Shown here: one piece after another, positions 36,113 through 48,565 of the stretch
Layout: each line of letters begins with the position of its first letter
How positions within the stretch are numbered: the stretch's first letter is position 1
NCBI GenBank assembly: GCA_002007465.1
Contig: LNAC01000038.1
Coordinates: 6,124,280-6,188,279, forward strand
Reading direction: 5' to 3'
DNA from: Ailurus styani
Taxonomy: Eukaryota; Chordata; Mammalia; Carnivora; Ailuridae
Length of the DNA: 64,000 nucleotides
Notes under the pieces: model-generated
Databases searched by the model: none
Told to the model about the DNA's origin: nothing
Seen by the model: only the letters and a program-made list of their open reading frames with translations
Made by a program: the position numbers and the translations under genes

Positions 36113-36149
36113 GAAGTTAAGGGGAGGGAGAGTGAGAAAGAGGGAAGAA

Positions 36150-36660
36150 TGAATACTAAAAGGGTATTTTCTAGCTCCATAGTTATTTTTCTAGAACATT
36201 GTTTAGTTGGAATCAAGCAGGATGCAGTCTTTTTAAATTGGGTTATTTTACTTAATAGTATGCATGTAAGGTTCCTTTGTGTGTTTCCATGACTTGAATG
36301 TTCATGTCTTTTTAGCACTGAATAATATTTTGTAGTCTGGATGTAATACAGTTTATTTATCCATTAATCTAGTAATGGACATCTTGGTTCCTTTTAAATT
36401 TTGGCAGTTATGAATAAAGCTGTTGTAAATATTTGTGTTTAGGTTTTTGTGTAGACTAAGTTTCCAGCACATTTGGGCAAATACTGAGGAGCGAAATTGA
36501 GGATCAATGTAGGAAGAGTATGTCTAGTTTTGTAAGAAACTGTCTTTTAAGGTGATTGTACCATTTTGCATTCTCATTAATGAATGAGAGTTCCAGTTGC
36601 TATGCATGAGCCATAACTAATTTGCAATCGTCTCATTGTTTTATAGCATTCCCTTGAAGA
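36150..36660 (-). mobile_element. LINE-1 3' UTR fragment, antisense
   Basis: Antisense LINE-1 3' region with gcactgaataatattttgta, tttatttatccattaatcta, ggcagttatgaataaagctg, tttgggcaaatactgagg and ccattttgcattctcattaa. It sits tail-to-tail with the sense ORF2 piece at 35,665-36,112. Confidence 0.82.
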
Positions 36661-37340
36661 ATTGAAGTTATACGTAGAAGCGTCAAATTGGTGGCTAAGC
36701 ATAGTTCATATTCCCTTCTTTTCATTTTCTAGGGCAGTGAAAAGAAGTATCTTGCTCCTTCATATTCTCTATTAATCCATGAAGCACTGTGTTTCATTAA
36801 GAAATGCAAAAATAGAAAGAGTGTTAGAGTATTATTCAGTTAAAAGTAAATGATAGACGCATAAATGTAAATAAAGCACCTGAACATTATAATGTGATAG
36901 TATTAAATGACATGTTTATCTCTCTCTTCTTAACTTAGAAATGGTGTCTCAGCAAAGGGCTGTTTCAGAAATACCTGACCAATGGCACAATGACCATTTT
37001 TGTGTTTTTTGTATGTCACAATTATTATGTACTATTTTAAAAAATAAATTTAAATTAATTTTTCAAGATAGATTTAATTCTGTTTCGAGATAAAGAGTCT
37101 GAGGCTTAGGCATGTCAATGTTTTCCCAAGGTTTCATTACCAGAGAATAACAGAAATTGATTTTTTTCCCTGGAGAAACCAGAGGTAGTACAGCATTCTG
37201 TGAGTTTTCAGAAGTGTTAAAATTTAAAAAGGAAACTATTCTGATGGTAGAGGTGGGTGCATGATATAAATTCAAATACATGCTCAATCCAGTCATAAAT
37301 CTTTATAATACTATAAAGCTATGTTGTTAGATATTAATTA
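36661..37340. other. Mostly unassigned DNA with a probable MIR piece
   Basis: No gene. At about 37,085-37,165, gataaagagtctgaggctta and ttttcccaaggtttcattac resemble a reversed MIR core. Confidence 0.45.
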
Positions 37341-37495
37341 TTAATGTACTTGTCCATCTGCCCTACTAAATTTTGAGCACCTACAGGTTTAAAACAAAGT
37401 ATACTTCAGTTACTCGTTAAATCTTAAAGTCCTTAGCATGGAGCTCAATTTATAGTGTTCAATATATATTTTTTATTAAGAGAGTCAGTGAAGGG
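37341..37495 (+). mobile_element. LINE-2 3' end, sense
   Basis: Follows the L2 3' end order: gtccatctgccctactaaat, tttgagcacctacagg, the ccttagcatggagctcaatt segment and a terminal tagtgttcaatatatattt. Confidence 0.75.
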
Positions 37496-40400
37496 ACTTA
37501 TAAATTCATAGTATTATAGAATAGTAACAAAAGGTCATATGTTAACTGAATATTGGGCATTTAACTTGCTCAGTTGGAGAAAAGTGCTTCAGTATATTCA
37601 TTGTCATGATGAATTACAAATATAAGTGAACACATATATAATGTACATCATATACCACACACGTGTATGTGTATAATATATGTATATACATTATGTATGT
37701 TATAAATACTTCAGTGTAAAGATACAGAATGAAAACTGCTGTATGGAGACAAGAAAGAAATGTTTATAGCAATTGAGTCTGTTCTGGAGCTTCCATCTCA
37801 TGATCCTGCTGAGTCCACAGTTCTAAAAGGATGTCTTTCCTGCTGAGAGCAGAGCTTGGCTCACGCATGACTGAGCTTTTTGAAAAAGTGTAGCATCCTG
37901 TAGCAGTGAGTCATGGAGGTGCTGAGAGGCCTGGATCTTCGTTGATTCAAGTGGGGTACATGGGAAAATTGCTTCAATTTATTACTTTACCATTCTTTAT
38001 CCAGCCCCAGATTATCTTATGAGTACATGTCACTAAAAGCAAATAAGTAAAAATTATTATTATTGTATTGAAACATTTTATGTATACCGTATGCAATAGT
38101 TTCACTGATTATTCTTTAAAAAAAGCTAAAAATCGTTTTTCTTGTTTCTCAGCCTTTTGTAGATTTTGGGAAGGCAATTTTCATGTGCTTTATTTTTTTA
38201 CAGCAGTTTTTATGGTGAGATACAGTATGATAAATGCATTGCTTAGATTTTTTTTTCCTTGAAGAGAGAAAAATATGAAGGTAATGATAGATTGATGGTA
38301 GGTTTTAGGAGTATTTTTTATGATCGATTTCTCTGTAAAGGAATTGGTATGAGTTTGTCATGCATTTATTGGTTGTTAATAGAGAAGGGTATTTTTTTAC
38401 TGACAAAAATTATGAACAGAACTTTCAGTTGGTTTCTAGGCCAGGACATTTAGAAATGTTGACTGACTTAATTGGATATTTACTTATTTTCCTTTGCTAA
38501 TATCAATAATTTTGATATAATAAGAATTTAATTATAGAAGAATGAATGGTTTGATCATTTACCAAATATAATTACATGTCTATTTTTCCCAATTGCTGCA
38601 TAAAGAATTAGTGATTAATATGATGCATCTGAAAGATTTAGTGGGCATTTAGGGTTCACTTAGTTCCTCCATAGTGAATGTCTTTAAAGTTCCAGTGTGC
38701 TCTTTTCTTAGTACTTAGTAACCTGGCTTCTGTTTTTAAACTATTCTATAGCATCACCTGTGCTACTTTCTTCAAGTCAAATATAATTATATAATATAAA
38801 TATAATTATTTCCTCAGGTTTCACCCCCTTTAACTTTTCTTCAATATTTGATGCTCATTAGTTATCCCAGCTAATTTCATGTCACCTTCTGTATTAATAC
38901 CAGTCTTTAATTTATTTATATCACACTGTCACTTTCTGGGTTTCCTTTAATTGTATCTTTATTTTGTATTCACTAATACCTGACACATTTCTCTCTTGCA
39001 GCAAAGTGCTTACATTTCTCTAAATGAATCCTCATTTTAAATTTGATTCCACATTTCTAGGTAATATAACTCATGCCTTCTTTGATGCCACACAACTGCC
39101 TCAAATATAATGTATATAAAATTAAATTTATTTCACAGTCCCATCCCTGCAACCAGAATAGGTCCCTTTCTGTATTTTACCTCTTTTGAAAATCCACAGA
39201 ATAATCTCCTTTGCCTTGTTTCTCTAAAAACCTTCTGAGTGAGATATATATTAATTTGTAGTGTATGAAATAATTTTACGTATATTTTCTCAGCTGATAT
39301 TCCAACCAAAAGCAACCTGTATTTTATAGTAAGATTAAATGACTTTACTAAATATGAGTATAATTATAAGGATCTCATTACCCATTTATTCAGATCTTTA
39401 CTTTCTAAGAGGGCAAAGTACAATTGGCTTTCATTTAGATAAGCTTAAAAAAAAAGAAAAGAAATAGTTTAGATTATCAAATATTTCTCATCCACAGGTA
39501 AAACAGATGATACAACAGAAAAGTTTAGGTAAGTTAAAAAAATTTATCTTGTTTGATTGAGATAGATCAGGAAACTACAAAGTAGAATTGAGGAAAAACA
39601 AGAAGGGCAGAATGCCTATAAGCTTCAGTGTGGGCAAATAAAAGAGAGAGGATTGAGGGATAGTTCTCGGCTTTTTAGTCTTGTATGTAGCTAGAAGGGG
39701 ACAGTGTTTCCTCCTTAATCTTGAGAAATTGCTGTAAAGACTCTAGCAAGTCCACTAGAAGGCTTTCTTGTGAGAACTCTTTCTTGGCAGTTTTTGGAAA
39801 TGTATGTTATTTCCTGAATGTCATATTCTGAGGAAAACTGATTAGGAATATGGGAAAATATAATTCTCTTATGAGATTTAGATTTTTAACAATCAACAGA
39901 GATGTTACTGTTTCAGAGGTATCTGCTAACATCAAATCAGAAGCAAGATCAGGACCTTTGATCGTTTCTGAGACCCAGAGTAGGGGACCACACATGAAAG
40001 AAGAGGTCAGGGTCTAATCAACGAGTCCTGTTTGTAGTTGTTACCATGTTACGAGTGTGTGTTTGTGGCCCCACTATTGTAATAGGTGAGCCACTTTTCA
40101 ATAAAACAAATATTAATATGCTTATATACATGGTACACATTATACGAATCTTATGAGTGATGTTCCAAAGAATAACATGTTTTCAGAGCAAACTTACCTT
40201 CACTTCAGGAATTGACTAGGAAATTTGAAAGTTATTGTTTATCTGAATACTACCCAACAATATTTGCTGGCACTTCTCAGTGCATCCATATTCACTGTGG
40301 GCTGCCGTCCATTATATACAGTACTAAACTTAATATTTCTTAGGTTCTAAGTAATGTGTAGGTATCTGTAATAATGAGTAAGAAGTATGAAACATATTAG

Positions 40401-41108
40401 AAATATTTCAAGAATAACTCATGGTTCTAGAGTTCCAGAGAATTCTGATTTCTCAATTCTGAATCCCAAAGTTTAGTATCTGTTGCTAAATGAGAAATGT
40501 TATGAGTAGATTATAATGTTTGGGGTTCTACACTGAGATTGACTCTATTACTATAGATTTATTTCTGTAGTTTAGAAAACCTGAACAAAATCTGGAATGA
40601 AGCACAGAAAGTTTAATAATTCCAGTCTTAATTCCAGAATTTCTATTTTTGTTAGATTTAATGTAATAATATTCTTCTACCCATTCTTCTTACCAAGTGC
40701 TTTAGAATTTTTCTCTTGTACACCTGATGAAGACCTCATAATTGCTACCACATGGTAACTTGCTTCATTTTTGCAAGTTTCCACTTCCTTTATTCACTAA
40801 AATACCTCTTAGGCTGTCTTCTAAATGAACTTTTTTCTATATCCCTCCCCCTTTGAAATGATAATTTTGGTCCTGTGGTTCAAAAAAAAAATGCAAGTAA
40901 TCCCCGTGGTCTTTGAAAAATGACTATTTCCCTTAGTTTTGTCTTTTAAATCTCATAAAATATCTCTTAATGGCCCATAGTAATTTGGAACAATGCAAAA
41001 AAGGGAGTGCCAAGAAATGGAGTTCTGACTTAATTAGGTTGATGCTATACAAAACTCTCCATAACCAAATATCAATTTGGTATCCATGTGTACTTCTTTC
41101 AATGAAAT

Positions 41109-41146
<38 letters not shown>

Positions 41147-41559
41147 ATGCACATGAATATATTCAGAAAATCACACAATTTACTTCAAAACAATCAGGAA
41201 ATACTCATACCTATTACAGTCCTTAATTCAAAGTTGAGTCACGTGGTTGTATCTAGTTTTTACTCTGTATTGAGTAAGCTCATATTAATAAACTCCATGT
41301 GCTCCAGCTTACATTCTTTCCTATCTGATGATCCCCCAGTCTTAAAATACATCCCCACACGTTTCCTAGGCTTCTGTTGATAGCATTTGGCAAAATCGTG
41401 AAATTACATCTTTGTGTATCATATCTTCTGATGAGGTTATACTTTTTTATCACTCATCCTCCAAGTTCTTTTCGACTGGAGTCTGGGCTTCTTTTTGACT
41501 GGATAGACATGGGATCAATGAGAAGTGTAGGAATGTAATAAGATAAAGTGTAATAAAGC
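37496..41559. other. Unassigned AT-rich DNA
   Basis: Four kilobases without a supported gene. It holds a TATA/TGTA-rich tract at about 37,620-37,705, a (TG)n at 41,113 and a less AT-rich block at about 37,770-37,940 containing a TGAGTCA motif (37,907-37,913), the AP-1 consensus. A single motif is not evidence of regulation. Confidence 0.45.
41113..41143 (+). repeat. (TG)n microsatellite
   Basis: About 15 uninterrupted TG units. The frame 40,970-41,380 reads through it as Cys-Val repeats and is not a gene. Confidence 0.97.
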
Positions 41560-41945
41560 CAAATTACACCCTAGGATGTTTGTGTCCTACTCCCCAGAAC
41601 CTATGAATGTGTTACCTGATATGGCAAAAGAGAACTTATAAATACAATGTAGTTAAGGGCATTGAGATAGAACTTTATCCTGCATTTTGTGGGGTGGGCC
41701 TCAGAAAAAAAACAGAAAGGCTAAAATCAGATGAGGAGATACGATGATGAAAACGGAGTCCGAGACTGAAGGACACCACACAGCTGTCTCTGATAATGGA
41801 GAAAGGGTCCTGGAATGTGAGCCCCCTCTAGAAGGTGGAAAAGATAAGGGAACAGATTCTCCCCTAGAGCTTCCAGAAGGAATGTAGACCCGTCAGCGTT
41901 TGTTGTAGTTTGTGTGCAGAAACAATAGGAAAGTAATGTAAGGGG
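41560..41945 (+). mobile_element. MLT1-type MaLR LTR, sense, internally deleted
   Basis: Landmarks in order: ggatgtttgtgtcctactcc, agaacctatgaatgtgttac, ctgatatggcaaaagagaac, ggtgggcctcagaaa, the tagaaggtggaaaag segment, attctcccctagagcttcc and agaaggaatgtagaccc. The end (tagtttgtgtgcagaaacaa) joins early, so part of the 3' half is missing. Confidence 0.85.
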
Positions 41946-44900
41946 ATATATCTTGGAGAGGATCATTTCACAAAGCAGTTATTTCAAGGGCAATTATAGT
42001 TTTTTTCAGGCAAGGGAATATTGATCTCATCGAAGGTATAAAGAGATGCTTCTACTAGCAAAGGAGGAACAGAACAATGAGAATTTAAGTTCTTTGATTT
42101 TATTGGAACTTATCTATAGACTCATTCTGATTTTCAGAGTTGTACTCCTACAAAATTGATCCCCTAATATAACATAAGACACATCAAAAATTCTGGAATT
42201 TCTTTTGTGTTATGACTCAGCCACAAGCAAGATTAGATTTGGGGCTTTGTTTTCAGAAGTTTTAACCTTCCAACTATGAGTTTCAGAGCATTCATAGAAG
42301 CAAGATCTCAGCTTGGTAGTTAGAGTCATGAGCTCATCTTTTCACTCCACATTCTCTAGTGTATTTGGAAGCAGTTGCCTAACTCTATTATATCCTTTAT
42401 TTCCACTATATTTTTTATGGCAGCAAATAATTTGTCACCTAATTCTCTTCATAGACACTTGATTACAGGTGTCCACAGGTGACACTTAAGTCATTGTTTT
42501 GTCATTTTTCATGTCTTTCCAGATTTCATGAACTACTAGCACTATCTTTACCACTGGAAATACTGTCATTAACGTCTTGAAATATAGTCATGTAAGAGAA
42601 ATCATTACAGATGAATTATACCCAATTCAGATAATCCATTCTTTAGGCTTTGTTCCACTAGAAACACTCCCTGTACAAAATTGTATTTTCAGAAAATTAG
42701 AGAAGAACTCACTAGAGAATGTGGATAAAAGCATTTATTATAGACACCAGAGGGGACAGTTAAAAAGTCAAAGTGAGATAGATGCTTCTATATCGGGAAC
42801 TAGACACTAAAGTTAGTAGGGCCATCAGCAGGAAAGATAAACAGGAAGTAAGGAAAGCAAGGAAAACCTTGAGCCAGTGTGGGTGTGCTGGTGCTCACAA
42901 GGAAAACTTGGGACCCTCCTTAGTCTCTAATTATCTGAATATCTTCACCTTCAGTGACAGTGTTCCACAGGAGAGGATGATGACATTTATCATGAAGTAA
43001 AACATACATTTGGTTCAGGCATTGGATGGTCTTAAGGAAGAAATCCATTAGGAGCTAGAGATGATTTGGGCCTGCTTGCTGCCTTATATCAACAGCGGAA
43101 GAGACAATTATGTGATAAGAAACAATCTCTCACACCCTGCACCGACTTTTTAGTATAAAAAGAATGTGCCTGCTGCTTCATTTCATTTCATTTCATTTAC
43201 ATCGCAAACAAAATATCTGTGTTTCATAATAACATCGGACTAAGCAGGGAAAACACTTCTGGGAAATGTAGTTCCAACCTAGCTGAGTTGTACCAACACA
43301 AATCCACAATAGTATACAAAATCTTTAAAACCAGGGTACTAGTGTGGGCTCTTCATTGTAGATAAAAATCAGAGTTGAAGTCATGTCCTGGAGACTACCT
43401 GTTTTACCTGGATTTGAGCCTTTCATTGTGAGGAGTTTGGAGCCCTGGGCTGTTGAAGAACACTCATGGAAGGGTTGGGACAGTGGCTATTAATCTATGA
43501 GTAAGTATTTCAAATTTTAATAACTTGCATGACTGTACTGTTAGCTCATGTTTGAAGGATGAATGAACATTCATATGGTCCTGGTGTTTAGTGTCCTTGT
43601 ATTTTATAGCTTTCTTTCTCTTTTTAAACTCTTAGCTTAATGTACTATTTCTAATCTCATTTAACATTTATTTAAATTAATTTATATCTGGTTTTGGTGA
43701 ATATACATTTCAGATTCTTCAGCTCACAAATTTAATGAGAACTTAATTATTTGAACATATTATTTAGTTTACTTAATATATATCTCAAATACAGGCATTG
43801 GTTTAAACTATCAGGAGGATAAAGTGTCTTAATTTGTGTGTATATATATATGTATGAAATTAATATGTTAAGGTGTTTTTTCATTTTTTGCTAATTACTG
43901 TTTGCATAGTTATTTTGTGAAAGCTTAAAAAATCAGTATTCTTTGTTATATGTTAGAATAAGTTATTCCACATTCTCAAAATTTGTATTAGGATTAAAAG
44001 TTATAATTTCATCATTTATATAGGAATATTTTACATTTATAATTTCATAAAATATTTACATAACTCAATATATTTCCCTTATTCAAAAAATATTCTAATC
44101 CAGTTTTTATATAATTTAATGTCTTATAATAGTAGCTTACATATTGTTTTTTTTCTAAATTCTGAGTTTGATATTTACACTATATAAAATTGAAAGATGT
44201 AAAACTTTCTCAGGAGGAAACTAAAAACTATTTGACCCTTAAATCTCATTTTCTTCCTAAAACTCTAGAGAATCAGTCCATTATTTCTTCAATTCTAATA
44301 CTAATAGTATTATTCTGAGTGTATAAAATCTCCATTAATGCATAAACTTGATTTCCATTTTTATAATAAATTTTGGCTTTAGCCAATCTGCTGTTAATAT
44401 ATGCAGTAAACCTAAATGACAGAAAAAAAATTTAAATGTCATCCATTATGTTCTTTATAATTAGTATTCTTGATCATTATGATAGGTTATATTTTAAATA
44501 ATTCAGTATTTTTAAAAATAAAATTGATTTATTCGTTCAGTATTTTTAGGCAGTACCATAAGTGTGTGTGTGTTGTGTTGGGTGAGGGCTGTGTGTGGAG
44601 ACCCACCTAGGAACCCAATGACTGTTGTTTGAAGTGAGCAAAATTGGGGTTTTTGTCCTAATATATGTCACCTTGCTATGTTTACTGATAATGTTGACAT
44701 AACATAAGTAATAGAATGCTTAATATTTCCCAATTTCTATGGATTTTACACACTTGCATATTTACTGATTTTTGTTGTGGGCCTTGGGTAGTTTCATCCA
44801 TTCAGTCACTGAACACTTGCTGCATGATGGTGGATAATCTCCCAGGCAAGATAGTTCTTATTTGGAGTTATTTATTTTGGAAAAGGGAGAAATTCTGCAA

Positions 44901-45043
44901 TCATGTACCATTAGCATCTAATACTCGCAATAGTTCTAAGACAGGTGCCCCAGTGTCATAAAGAGATCTGGGCATGACAACTCTAGTATTCATCCTTGGC
45001 ATTGCTCATATTCATTTACTCTTCACATTAAGTTTACTCCATT
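41946..45043. other. Unassigned DNA
   Basis: No gene recognised. It contains a (TTTCA)n pentamer run at 43,177-43,198 and very AT-rich sequence at 43,500-44,560. The region 42,570-43,450 is of more mixed composition and could be a worn LTR, but I see no diagnostic sequence. Frames at 42,577-43,000 lack recognisable domains. Confidence 0.45.
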
Positions 45044-45054
45044 TGGGCAGAGTT

Positions 45055-45259
45055 GTTTTTTTTTTTAAAGATTTTATTTATTATTTATTTGACAGAGAGA
45101 AAGAGTGATCACAAGTAGGCAGAGAGACAGACAGAGAGAGAGGAGGAAGCAGGCTTCCCGCTGAGCAGGGAGCCTGATGTGGGCCTCGATCCCAGGACCC
45201 TGAGATCATGACCTGAGCTGAAGGCAGAGGCTTTAACCCACTGAGCCACCCAGGCGCCC
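45055..45259 (-). mobile_element. CAN-SINE, younger subfamily, with TSD
   Basis: Antisense SINE (tgatcacaagtaggcagaga, gcctcgatcccaggaccctg, head ending cccaggcgccc). Perfect 11-bp duplication tgggcagagtt at 45,044-45,054 and 45,260-45,270. Confidence 0.97.
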
Positions 45260-45270
45260 TGGGCAGAGTT

Positions 45271-45930
45271 TTAATGGGGTTATTTTCAGTCATACCTTGT
45301 AGAACAAAATTAGGAAAGGTGGGTTAGTGAGACGGTTTGGTCTGCTCTGCCACAACGGAACTTGAGGTCAAAATGGTAGTCATCATATCACTTCTGTATC
45401 ATTCATTCAAGATCACCCCACCCTCTCAGTTATAATTCTCTGGTTGAAGAAACTTGCCTGGAGGAGTGATCCAGAATCTTTTCCTGATGGTTCCTATGCC
45501 TATTTCTTTTCAAAACTATAAATACAAGTATCAAGAGATACACAAGTTTATCCACCTGAATCTCAAATCTATTTATGACTGTCTCTGTTAATTTACAACC
45601 ATTCTCCTTTTTCATGATGATCAGATTCAGTTACTCTTGCTAATGTGGGAACCCTTTTCTGTGCCTTTTACTAGACTGACCTTGGAAATCAACCTGACAA
45701 GGCAAAGCCACACCATTAAATGTAGTTATACTCTTAAAATGTACCTTGGTGGAAATGAGCCTATCTGGAACCCAGGCTCTTTGGAGAAGTCTGTTTGTAG
45801 ACATTGAGAATCAAAAATTTTCAAATATGTCACTGGCAATAATGGAGAATAGGACCTCCTGCTACCCCTCAGTTCCAAGAGTCATGCATTTAACCTACCA
45901 AGGCCAGAATACATATACTGACTCTTGTTT
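45271..45930. other. Unassigned DNA
   Basis: No gene or repeat recognised. The frames at 45,430-45,615 (-) and 45,746-46,015 (+) have no known domain, and the second runs into a SINE. Confidence 0.45.
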
Positions 45931-45944
45931 AAAAGTGTATTCTT

Positions 45945-46200
45945 TGGGTACCTGGGTAGCTCAGTTGGTTAAGCATCTGACTCCTGATTTCGGCTCAGGT
46001 CATGTGTATTCTTGATGTTGACACCAGTGAGTCAACATACTTCACAATGAAGAATACACTTGGGATTGAGCCTCATGTCAGACTCCATGCTCAGCAGGGA
46101 GTCTACTTGAGGATTCTCTCCGTCTCCCTCTCTCACCCCCACATTCACATTCTCTCTTTTTCTCACTTTCAAATGAAAATAAATCTTTTTTTTAAAAAAA
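45945..46200 (+). mobile_element. CAN-SINE, sense, disrupted by a 56-bp block
   Basis: The tRNA-derived head (gggtacctgggtagctcag through ggctcaggtcatg) is interrupted at 46,004-46,059 and then resumes at tgggattgagcctcatgtca. It continues to the tail aaataaatc and an A-run ending at 46,200. Roughly 12 bp of SINE (the usual atctcagggtcc) are missing at the break. The flanks aaaagtgtattctt (from 45,931) and aaaagtgtcttctt (up to 46,210) form the target-site duplication. Confidence 0.93.
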
Positions 46201-46248
46201 GTGTCTTCTTCATTGTGAAGTATGTTGGCTCACTGGTGTCAACATCAA
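46004..46248. repeat. 48-bp inverted repeat made by a templated insertion
   Basis: The left arm, 46,012-46,059, lies inside the SINE. The right arm, 46,201-46,248, is the DNA just beyond the SINE tail. They are reverse complements at 46 of 48 positions, separated by 141 bp. The inserted block also begins with gtgtattctt (46,004-46,013), a direct copy of the sequence before the SINE (45,935-45,944), and ends aagaatacac. It contains a further inner palindrome, atgttgac with gtcaacat (46,015-46,037). Confidence 0.95.
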
Positions 46249-46894
46249 ATTGGCACCTAAACTATATCTCAGGGCTTTCCAGTGTTCTAATGGGTTGGTA
46301 CTTTCTGAAGATGGAATAAGTGTGAGAATTCTTGCATCTCCTGGTCATATGTTTATTGCCATACTGTTGTAAGAGGTGGGTCTTTTAGAAGGTATGCTAC
46401 CGGGGATTTTGTATCAGTAGATCAGATACTCTGTGATCCCTTGGGAAGGTAGGGCTCACTGAAGTATTCTATGTAGAAAAGGCAAACCAACATCTGTAAT
46501 ATGTGTCTATTCTAATCAAAATGGAGCATTGCCTGGTGTTATCAACTTATAACTGAGTGGCTAACTTTCTTCTCAAGGGATGGCCATATTCTTGTATTTC
46601 TGAAATTATTTGATTTGGAATTTTTTTCTGAGAGATGGTTGGGTCTTTTGGTGTATTACGTTGGTGGAAGGGAAACAGTTTTCAGTATTTCAGTTTGGAC
46701 TTTCCTACTATGATAAATCTTTACATGTCAAAGAATCAGTGTAATGTTTCTGCCAATTGCTAAGCATGTGCATTTCATTTATATATTTAGATATTTGGAG
46801 GATAACCAGTTGAGCTGAAGAGCATCACCCGGACCAAGCAATTGTCTACTTCCCAGGGCACTCACACATTATGACAGAACAATGTAGGGCTATA
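46249..46894. other. Unassigned DNA
   Basis: No gene, RNA or repeat recognised. Confidence 0.45.
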
Positions 46895-47268
46895 ATAGCC
46901 GTTATGGGCAGAAATATGTACACTCAAAATTCATGGTTAAAGCCCTAATACCCAATGTGACTGTTTGGAAGATAAAGCCTATAAAGAGCTTATGAAGGTT
47001 AAATGATATCATGGTGGGGCGGGTGGTGGTGGTTGCTAATCCAATAAGACTGGTATTTTTATAAGAGTCCTATGCGAGTGCACAGAGAAAGGACCACGTA
47101 AGGATACAGGAGGTAGCCCTCCTGTAAGAAAGAGAGGCCTCCACAAACCTTCCAACATCTTGATTTCAGACTGCAAGCCTCCAGAAATTTGAGAAAATAT
47201 ATTTCTGTTAATGAACTATTGAGTGTGTGGCGTTTTGTTATGGCAGCCCTAGCTGACAAATAGAATAG
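46895..47268 (+). mobile_element. MLT1-type MaLR LTR, sense
   Basis: Reads gttatgggcagaaatatgta, aaaattcatggttaaagccc, taatacccaatgtgactg, taagagtcctatgcgagtgc, the cttgatttcagactgcaagc segment and cctccagaaatttgagaaaa. It ends near ttttgttatggcagccctag. Divergence is high. Confidence 0.82.
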
Positions 47269-47433
47269 CTCAGTACTCTTGCTCCAACTTTGAATCAGTA
47301 TGAAGGGTCATCTCTGCTTCCGAGTTCCTTACGGGGTCAGTTGAGGCCTTGTCACTGCATTACTACCAGAGTTCTTCTGTACTAGGTAAATACCTAGTAG
47401 TGCAATTGCTGGATTTTAAAGTTGTTCTATTTT

Positions 47434-47680
47434 GGGGGCACCTGGGTGGGTCAGTCTTGGTTAAGTCTCTTGGTCAGACTCTTGGTTGCAGCTCAGGTCT
47501 GATCTCAGGGTCCTGGGATCTAGCCCCATATCAGGCTCTGCACTCAGTGGGGTCTCCTTGGGATACTCCCTCCCTCTCCCTCTGTCTCCCCCACCCCACT
47601 TGCGCCGTCTCTCTTGTGCTCTCTCCCTCTCTTTCTAAAATCAATCAGTCAATCAATCAACCAATCAATCTTTTTTAAAA
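47434..47680 (+). mobile_element. CAN-SINE, sense, inserted in LINE-1
   Basis: Head gggggcacctgggtgggtca, then gatctcagggtcctgggatc, a long CT-rich middle and a tail converted to (CAAT)n at 47,641-47,670. The LINE-1 sequence is duplicated at the edges: gttgttctatttt before and gtagttctgtttt after, a worn duplication. Confidence 0.94.
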
Positions 47681-47872
47681 ATGTAGTTCTGTTTTTAACA
47701 ATTGAGGGACCTCCATAAGGAATATAAATTCTTTGTGTACTTTGGATACTAACCCTTAATCAGCTACGTCATTTGCACATACCTATTCCCATTCCGCCCA
47801 ACCGGCTTTTAGTTTTGCTGATCATTTTCCTCACTGTGCAGAAGCTTTTTATTTTGATAAAGTCCCAGAAAT

Positions 47873-48565
47873 TTATAATTGCTTTGTTTCCCTTGCCTCA
47901 GGAGACATACCTAGTAGGAAGTAGCTATAGCTGAAGTCAAAGAGGTTCCTGCCTGTGTTCTCTAAGATTTTAATGGTTTCCTGTCTCACATGTAGGTCTT
48001 CCATGTGTTTTGAACTTGTTTTTGTGTATGGTGTAAGAAATGGTCTTGTTTCATTCTTTGCATATTGCTGTCCAGTTTTCCCAACACCATTTGTTGAAGA
48101 AACTGTCCTTTTTCCATTGGACATTCTTTCTTCTGTTCTTTTGAGCTGCGTGTCTATTTTTTGCCAGTACCATATTGTCTTGATCACTATAGCTTTGTAA
48201 TATAACTTGAAGTCCAGAATTGTGATGTCTCCAGCTTTGCTTTTCTTTTTCAAGGTTGCTTGGTTATTTAGTCTTTTGTGGTTCTATACAAATTTTAGGA
48301 TTGTTTGTTCTAACTGTGAAAAATGCTGGTGGTATTTTGATAGGGACTGCATTATAAATGGGTAGTTTGCTTTGGGTAGTATAGACATTTTGACAGTATT
48401 TGTTCCTTCAATCTGTGAGCATAGAATGTTTGTACATTTCTTTTTGTCCTCTTCAGTTTCTTTCACCAGCTTCTTACAGTTTTCAGAATACAGATCTTTT
48501 ACCTCTTTGCTTAGGTTTATTCCTAGGTATCTTATCATTTTTGGTACAGTTGTAAATGGGATCAA
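47873..48565 (-). pseudogene. LINE-1 ORF2 C-terminal part, broken
   Basis: Two minus-strand frames cover ORF2 downstream of the reverse transcriptase. At 48,284-48,565 the segment VKMSILPKANYPF corresponds to the conserved VKMSILPK motif of LINE-1 ORF2. At 47,873-48,253 the piece around FLTPYTKTSSKHMEDLHVRQ matches the region near the C-terminus. The two are in different frames with stops between, so no full protein is possible. Confidence 0.9.

Noticed and set aside
40970..41380. 136-codon plus-strand frame, the longest in the window
   Set aside because: It runs through a (TG)n tract as Cys-Val repeats, overlaps an opposite frame, and has no domain or splice context.
42570..43450. Possible LTR or gene fragment
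   Set aside because: Composition differs from the surroundings, but I found no terminal or coding landmark to support a call.
46004..46248. A microRNA precursor or a bacterial-type attachment site at the inverted repeat
   Set aside because: The 141-nt loop and SINE content do not fit a normal pre-miRNA, and the structure is explained by a local templated insertion.
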